Source: Rubrobacter sp.
Lineage (GTDB): Bacteria > Actinomycetota > Rubrobacteria > Rubrobacterales > Rubrobacteraceae
Reading direction: 5' to 3'
NCBI GenBank assembly: GCA_016781705.1
Contig: JADDPV010000236.1
Coordinates: 1 to 11,027, forward strand
DNA length: 11,027 nt
Shown: positions 7,540 through 11,027 of the stretch, piece after piece
How the letters are laid out: each line of letters opens with the position of its first letter
Position numbering within the stretch: the first letter of the stretch is position 1
The notes under the pieces: generated by a model
Seen by the model: only the letters and a program-made list of their open reading frames with translations
Told to the model about the DNA's origin: nothing
Database searches by the model: none
Program-made: the position numbers and the translations under genes

Positions 7540-9171
7540 GTGGCGTCGAGAAGAAGAGCTTCAAGAAGTAGATCCTCGAGGAGCAGATTCCGCAAGAGAA
7601 GGTTGCTCCTCATGCCGGTGGCACTGGTCGTCCTTGTGGTTTTGATCTCGCTCCTGGGCTTCTGCGGCACGAGGCAGACCGAAGACCAGGCCCCGGTGGG
7701 GCAGCGCGGGGGCAACGCGCCCGCCACCGGCGAGCCCGGTAGCGCCGGAGAGCCTCGGGAGAGCACCGCTGCGGAGCCGCAGAACCTCCTCGTCCCCGTT
7801 ACGCACCTCACCTCGACCCGGGAGAACGTGACCAGGGAAGAACTCTCGCAGATGGAGGGGCTCGCGGTCGCGGAGGAGTCGAGCGCGTTGGCGGGCGAGT
7901 TGCTAGGTCGCCCCGGCGAGGATTTGCAGAGCTTCCCTTCGGCCGCGGAGGTGATAGACGAAGTGAGCCTGACCCCGGACGCCGTCGGGCTGGTGCCCTG
8001 GGACGCCGTCAACCCCAGGGTCAAGGCGCTCTCGGTGGACGGGGAAAAGCTGCTGGAGCCAGGCGGGGCGGGCGCGGAGGGCTACCCGTTCGCCACGGGG
8101 GACGCGGCCGGCCCGGACCCGGAGGAGTTGCGGCGCGTGGTGGTGGCCGGGGACATCGTGCTCGACCGCGGGCAGAGCTACGCGGTGATCCAGCAAGGCC
8201 TGGGACTGGACTTTCCGCTCGCGGGCGGCTACGCGGCGATCACGGGGCGCGTGGCCGAAGAGAGCCAGTACTCGGAGTTCGGCGTCATCCACCAGTTCAC
8301 CGCCGAGCGTCGGGGCGAGGGCGATGAGGTGAGAGAGTACCTGAACGGCGCCGACCTCGCGCTGGCGAACCTCGAGAACCCGGTGATACGGGACGCGATC
8401 TGGCACCCCGACGCGCCGACCTTCACCGGCGACCTCCGACTCCTGCCTATCGTGGAGAACGCCGGCATAGACGGCGTGACGTTGGGCAACAACCATATCC
8501 TGGACGCGGGCGTCCCCGGGCTGGAGGAGACGCTCGGTCACCTGGACGGCGCCGGCATAAAGCACACGGGAGCTGGCATGGACCTCGAAGCCGCCCGCGA
8601 GCCGATGGTCTTCGACCTCGGGGGGGTGAGGGTAGGCGTCCTAAACTACCAGGGCGTCCCCTCCTACGATTGGGCGTGGGCGGCGGAGGGAGTCCCCGGC
8701 ACGGCGCCGCTCGTGGCGGACGTGATGCGTGAGGACATACAGAGGTTGCGCCCGGAGGTGGACCTGCTCGTCGTGATGCCGCACTGGGGGAACGAGTACC
8801 TGGCGACCCCCGAGCCGGGGCAGGTCGAGCTCGCCCACGCCGCCGTGGACGCCGGGGCGGACCTCGTCGTGGGGGACCACGCCCACTGGCCCAAGGGGAT
8901 GGAGGTCTACCGCGGCAAGCCCGTCTTCTACGGCACCGGCAACTTCCTCTTCGACCAGTCCTGGTCGGAGGAGACCTCCACCGGCATCTTCGTCGAGGCG
9001 ACCCTGTATGGGGACCGCGTGGTGCAGACCCGCCCGGTGCCGTTCGTCGTCCTCGACTACGCCCAGCCGAACTTCCTCGTGCCAGAGGCCGGCGGGGATA
9101 GGGCTCTCGAGACGATCTTCTCTACCTCCGTGGGGCCCGAGTTCGAGGCTTACAAGGCCGCCCGCGACTGA
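7540..9171 (+). CDS. membrane-anchored CapA-family protein (poly-gamma-glutamate/capsule type)
   Basis: A 543-residue protein. The very basic N-terminus (1-22) and one helix (about 21-41) form a signal anchor; Cys42 lacks a proper lipobox. A Gly/Pro-rich spacer (50-80) leads to an N-terminal domain (82-185) with LVPWDAVNPRVKALSVDG, often fused to CapA proteins in actinobacteria. The CapA metallophosphatase-like fold runs from about 198 to 510: VVVAGDIVLDRG, LANLENPV, TLGNNHILDAG, VVMPHWGNEY (411-420), GDHAHWPKGMEVYRGK (445-460) and FYGTGNFLFDQ. The Asp, Asn, His and HxH residues expected to bind metal are present; the usual HPH is HAH here. CapA proteins act outside the cell in poly-gamma-glutamate export or attachment, though many actinobacterial members lack capBC, and none is visible nearby. 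The GTG start follows the purine-rich ribosome site by 12 bases. It probably acts on the cell surface; exact substrate unknown. Confidence 0.88.
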   Translation: MASRRRASRSRSSRSRFRKRRLLLMPVALVVLVVLISLLGFCGTRQTEDQAPVGQRGGNAPATGEPGSAGEPRESTAAEPQNLLVPVTHLTSTRENVTREELSQMEGLAVAEESSALAGELLGRPGEDLQSFPSAAEVIDEVSLTPDAVGLVPWDAVNPRVKALSVDGEKLLEPGGAGAEGYPFATGDAAGPDPEELRRVVVAGDIVLDRGQSYAVIQQGLGLDFPLAGGYAAITGRVAEESQYSEFGVIHQFTAERRGEGDEVREYLNGADLALANLENPVIRDAIWHPDAPTFTGDLRLLPIVENAGIDGVTLGNNHILDAGVPGLEETLGHLDGAGIKHTGAGMDLEAAREPMVFDLGGVRVGVLNYQGVPSYDWAWAAEGVPGTAPLVADVMREDIQRLRPEVDLLVVMPHWGNEYLATPEPGQVELAHAAVDAGADLVVGDHAHWPKGMEVYRGKPVFYGTGNFLFDQSWSEETSTGIFVEATLYGDRVVQTRPVPFVVLDYAQPNFLVPEAGGDRALETIFSTSVGPEFEAYKAARD

Positions 9172-9193
9172 CGGTTGCCGACCATCCAGGCGT

Positions 9194-9222
9194 TTGTTGG
9201 TGAGGGGCATACCTGGTAGACT
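9194..9222 (+). promoter_or_regulatory. predicted promoter of the rpsF operon
   Basis: TTGTTG (9194-9199), 17 bases, then TAGACT (9217-9222). Expected start near 9229, giving an untranslated leader of about 80 bases that carries the hairpin described below. The -10 hexamer and spacing match the predicted promoter at 6136-6164. Confidence 0.5.
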
Positions 9223-9238
9223 CTGGCGCGAACAATAC

Positions 9239-9287
9239 GTACAGCCCCTGCTTTCCGGGCGGAGCCGTCCGTTCCGGGAAGCCGTAC
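9239..9287 (+). promoter_or_regulatory. structured rpsF leader, candidate S6:S18 autoregulatory element
   Basis: The leader folds into a long hairpin: CTTTCCGG (9251-9258) with CCGGGAAG (9274-9281), eight pairs with one G-U, continued by GCGGA/TCCGT after a single bulged T (9273), closed by loop GCCG. Directly 3' of the stem is CCG (9282-9284), and a short GTAC/GTAC pairing (9239-9242 with 9284-9287) could close the base, sharing G9284. The published S6:S18-binding motif in rpsF leaders has a hairpin with an adjacent CCG that mimics the 16S site. Position, hairpin and CCG agree; I cannot run a covariance model, so family membership is inference. Confidence 0.45.
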
Positions 9288-9293
9288 CAGACC

Positions 9294-9301
9294 AGAGGAG
9301 G
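9294..9301 (+). promoter_or_regulatory. rpsF ribosome binding site that points to an ATA start
   Basis: AGAGGAGG is a near-perfect Shine-Dalgarno. It lies eight bases before ATA at 9310-9312 but 26 bases before the first ATG at 9328, so it decides the start in favour of the ATA. Confidence 0.75.
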
Positions 9302-9309
9302 CGATCCAG

Positions 9310-9642
9310 ATAGAAGTTTACGAGGTCATGCTCATAGTCATCCCGGAGCTCGACGAGGAGCAGGTCGAGGGCACCGTCGGGCGTTTTCAGACGATCATCG
9401 AGCGCACGGGCGGCGAGGTCCGGAACGTGAACAACTGGGGCAGACGTAAGCTGGCGTACGAGATCGACCACCGCCCCGACGGCTTCTACTTCGTTGTGGA
9501 GTTCACCGCCGGCGAGCGGACGCTCACGGAGCTGAAGCGCATCCTGCGGGTCTCGGACGACGTTCTGCGGCACATAATCGTCAGGCTACCGCCGACCTAC
9601 GCCCACCAGCCGCTCCCCGAGCCCGCCGAGGTTTCGGGCTAA
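9310..9642 (+). CDS. rpsF: 30S ribosomal protein S6
   Basis: Protein S6, which binds 16S rRNA in the 30S platform as a heterodimer with S18. From ATA 9310 the product is 110 residues, within the usual 95-110, and begins (M)EVYEVMLIVIPELDEEQVEG. The YEVMLIV strand is the first beta strand of S6 (compare the YE near residue 4-5 in other S6 proteins). Starting at ATG 9328 would remove the YEV and leave no ribosome site, so I place the start at the ATA. Other hallmarks are NNWGRRKLAYEI in the middle and DGFYFVVEF. First gene of rpsF-rpsR-rplI; the 37-base gap to rpsR has no ssb. A real non-ATG start or a G-to-A sequence error are the two explanations; the gene identity is certain. Confidence 0.96.
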   Translation: MEVYEVMLIVIPELDEEQVEGTVGRFQTIIERTGGEVRNVNNWGRRKLAYEIDHRPDGFYFVVEFTAGERTLTELKRILRVSDDVLRHIIVRLPPTYAHQPLPEPAEVSG

Positions 9643-9679
9643 GTAATAGTAGGGTTTATCGGAGAAGGAGATACGACGT

Positions 9680-9931
9680 ATGGGTGTTAGGAGGAGCGGT
9701 GGCTCGCGCCGCGAGAGGCCGGTAAAGAGCAAGCCGTGCGTGTTCTGCAAGGAGAACATCGCTTACGTGGATTACAAGGACTACAACATGCTGCGGCGCT
9801 TCACCAGCGAGCGTGGCAAGATCCGGGCGCGCCGGGTGACGGGCCTGTGCCCCCAGCACCAGCGCGAGGCCGCCGTCGCCATAAAGCGCGCCCGCGAGAT
9901 GGCGCTCCTGGCCTACGTGGCCGGACAATAG
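9680..9931 (+). CDS. rpsR: 30S ribosomal protein S18, cysteine-containing form
   Basis: Protein S18, 83 residues, the S6 partner on the 30S platform. The core KDYNMLRRFTSERGKI followed by RARRVTGLCPQHQREAAVAIKRARE is diagnostic. It has C20-x2-C23 and C57-x2-H60, the pattern of the zinc-binding (C+) version; many bacteria under zinc limitation encode an extra C- copy elsewhere. AAGGAG at 9665-9670 lies nine bases before the ATG. The TAG stop overlaps the ribosome site of rplI, suggesting tight translational coupling. Binding of zinc is inferred from the residues. Confidence 0.97.
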   Translation: MGVRRSGGSRRERPVKSKPCVFCKENIAYVDYKDYNMLRRFTSERGKIRARRVTGLCPQHQREAAVAIKRAREMALLAYVAGQ

Positions 9932-9947
9932 GAGGGGGGAAGCTGGC

Positions 9948-10397
9948 ATGCAGGTGATCCTCAAACAGAACGTCGAGAAGATCGGGCAACGGGGCGACAT
10001 CGTGGACGTGAGCCGCGGCTACGTGCGCAACTTCCTGGTGCCGCGCAACCTCGCCGAGGTCGCGACCCCCTCGAAGCTGGAGGAGGCGAAGCGCGAGATG
10101 GAGGAGAGCGCCGAGCGCGACCGCCGCATGGCCGAGCGCGCGAGCGAGGTCGCCGAGACCCTGAACAAGTCGGTCATCACCATCGAGGCGCGCACCGGGG
10201 AGGACGAGCGGATCTTCGGCTCCATCACCCCCGCGAACATCGTCTCCGCTATCGAAAGAGCGCGCGGCGTCCACATAGACCGCCGCCGCGTCAGGCTCGA
10301 GGAGCCCATCAAAGCCCTCGGCACCCACCAGGTCCCCATCCACGTCCACGGCGACATCGAGGCCAGCGTCAAGATCATCGTCGTCCCCAAGCTGTAA
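9948..10397 (+). CDS. rplI: 50S ribosomal protein L9
   Basis: Protein L9, 149 residues, the normal length. The N-terminal rRNA-binding domain (1-50) has MQVILKQNVEKIGQRGDIVDV and VSRGYVRNFLVPRNLAEVAT; a charged helical connector runs from about 42 to 75; the C-terminal domain includes ERIFGSITPANIVSAI (near 87-102). L9 anchors at the base of the L1 stalk and helps hold the reading frame. GGAGGGGGGA (9931-9940) lies seven bases before the ATG, 16 bases after the rpsR stop. Last gene of the ribosomal protein operon, followed at once by two hairpins. Confidence 0.97.
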   Translation: MQVILKQNVEKIGQRGDIVDVSRGYVRNFLVPRNLAEVATPSKLEEAKREMEESAERDRRMAERASEVAETLNKSVITIEARTGEDERIFGSITPANIVSAIERARGVHIDRRRVRLEEPIKALGTHQVPIHVHGDIEASVKIIVVPKL

Positions 10398-10418
10398 AGC
10401 TAAGGTGCAGCCTTAGCT
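10398..10418 (+). terminator. hairpin immediately after rplI, no T-tract
   Basis: AGCTAAGG (10398-10405) pairs perfectly with CCTTAGCT (10411-10418) across a five-base loop, starting at the first base after the TAA. No run of T follows, so on its own it is more likely a 3' end-stabilising or pausing hairpin than a terminator. A second, exclusive fold is possible: AGGTGCAG (10403-10410) with CTG-C-CACCT (10417-10425). Confidence 0.5.
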
Positions 10419-10436
10419 GCCACCTCGACCGGAAGG

Positions 10437-10468
10437 TAAAGGACCCCGTCTTGTAATGGGGTCCTTTA
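10437..10468 (+). terminator. intrinsic terminator of the rpsF-rpsR-rplI operon
   Basis: A perfect 11-pair stem, TAAAGGACCCC (10437-10447) and GGGGTCCTTTA (10458-10468), with a ten-base loop. The stem ends in AAA/TTT, the usual shape of a terminator with its T-tract partly inside the stem, though the run is only three T. It lies 71 bases after the rplI stop coming before dnaB. Leaky termination is plausible given the short T-tract. Confidence 0.68.
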
Positions 10469-10486
10469 TCGTTCATGCTAGGAGAC

Positions 10487-11027
10487 ATGGAGCGCGGGAG
10501 GGGTAGGATCCGTGGGGTGCAAACCGGGCCGGAATCGGTTCGCGTCCCTCCGCACGACCTCGACGCCGAGCGCGCCGTCATCGGCGCGATGCTCGTCTCC
10601 GAAGCCGCCGTCTCCGTCGTGGCGGAGACCTTGGACCCCGAGGACTTCTACTCCGAGACCCACCGCGTCCTCTACCGGGCCATGATGAGCCTCTACGCCA
10701 GAGGCGAGCCTATAGACCAGCTCACGCTCTCCGGCGAGCTCAGGAACGTCGGCGAGTTCGAGGCGATCGGGGGCCGCCAGTACGTCTTCCGGCTCGTCGA
10801 GAGCGTTCCGACGGCGGCCAACGCCGGGCGCTACGCCCGCCTCGTGCGCGACAAGGCCCTCCTCAGGGCCGTCATAGACGCCGGCAGCCACATCACCGAG
10901 GAGGCCTTCTCCGAGCCCGAGGACGTGACGCAGGCCCTGGACGCCGCAGAGCAACTCATCTACCGTGTCTCCAACCGTCAGCTAAAAGAGCGCCTGGAGT
11001 CCGTCTCCGAGCTCGCGCCCAGCGCAT
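10487..11027 (+). CDS. dnaB: replicative DNA helicase DnaB (N-terminal part)
   Basis: The first 180 residues of the hexameric helicase that unwinds DNA at the replication fork; the gene runs past the window end. After a short variable start, VPPHDLDAERAVIGAMLVSE (20-39) marks the N-terminal collar and primase-binding domain, followed by FYSETHRVLYRAM (54-66), PIDQLTLSGELR (76-87), and VPTAANAGRYARLVRDKALL (108-127), then the linker helix. The RecA-like ATPase domain with Walker A lies beyond the window. ATG 10487 has AGGAG (10480-10484) only two bases upstream; ATG 10475 and GTG 10517 are in-frame alternatives. rplI followed by dnaB is a widely conserved pairing, often near the replication origin. 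Terminator hairpin only 18 bases upstream. Very sure of identity, less of the exact start. Confidence 0.95.
   Translation, partial: MERGRGRIRGVQTGPESVRVPPHDLDAERAVIGAMLVSEAAVSVVAETLDPEDFYSETHRVLYRAMMSLYARGEPIDQLTLSGELRNVGEFEAIGGRQYVFRLVESVPTAANAGRYARLVRDKALLRAVIDAGSHITEEAFSEPEDVTQALDAAEQLIYRVSNRQLKERLESVSELAPSA

Noticed and set aside
8641..9573. 310-codon minus-strand frame covering the ends of capA and rpsF
   Set aside because: It spans two unrelated, well-identified plus-strand genes and the promoter between them; no family resemblance.
1..11027. Search by eye for CRISPR, IS ends, att sites, tRNA or defence gene clusters
   Set aside because: No regularly spaced repeats, transposase, integrase or tRNA-like fold was seen; the STAND regulator has a transcription-factor end, not a defence effector.

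Overview
The window is GC-rich bacterial chromosome with long open antisense frames, frequent GTG starts, TANNNT-type -10 boxes and at least one apparently leaderless gene. Together with the protein types (STAND regulator with a SARP-like output module, duplicated FtsX-like exporter, long CapA protein), this points to a high-GC actinomycete. A deep-branching thermophile or radiotolerant lineage such as Rubrobacter is my best guess, made from general gene style and not from a database match.

Layout. (1) 1-422: the 3' end of a PIN-domain (VapC-like) toxin, then a short stretch that reads like a decayed second PIN C-terminus. (2) 423-3416, minus: a 997-residue signal-transduction ATPase (NB-ARC, then TPRs) that ends in a SARP-type winged helix plus BTAD, the reverse of the usual AfsR order. 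A consensus TATAAT box next to a dyad lies upstream of it. (3) 3551-7372: an ABC exporter made of a duplicated MacB/FtsX-like permease and a LolD/MacB-like ATPase, both on the minus strand but separated by an opposite-strand small three-helix membrane protein gene. (4) 7540-9171, plus: a membrane-anchored CapA-family protein. (5) 9194-10468: the ribosomal protein operon rpsF-rpsR-rplI with promoter, a structured leader and terminator hairpins. (6) 10487-end: the start of the replicative helicase gene dnaB.

How the genes work together. The right third is core housekeeping: S6, S18 and L9 are co-transcribed, S6 and S18 are partners on the 30S platform, and the leader may be an autoregulatory S6:S18 site. 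dnaB begins only a few bases after the operon's terminator, so it may be expressed by readthrough. The left two thirds are envelope and regulatory functions: an ATP-driven exporter, a CapA surface-polymer type protein and a large regulator that may sense a ligand or partner. No sequence evidence links the regulator to a specific target.

Most notable points: the S6 gene appears to start at an ATA codon, the S6 leader folds into a hairpin followed by CCG, the usual ssb gene between rpsF and rpsR is missing, and the regulator has its DNA-binding module at the wrong end. I see no phage, IS, CRISPR, tRNA or rRNA, and no clear new multi-gene system.
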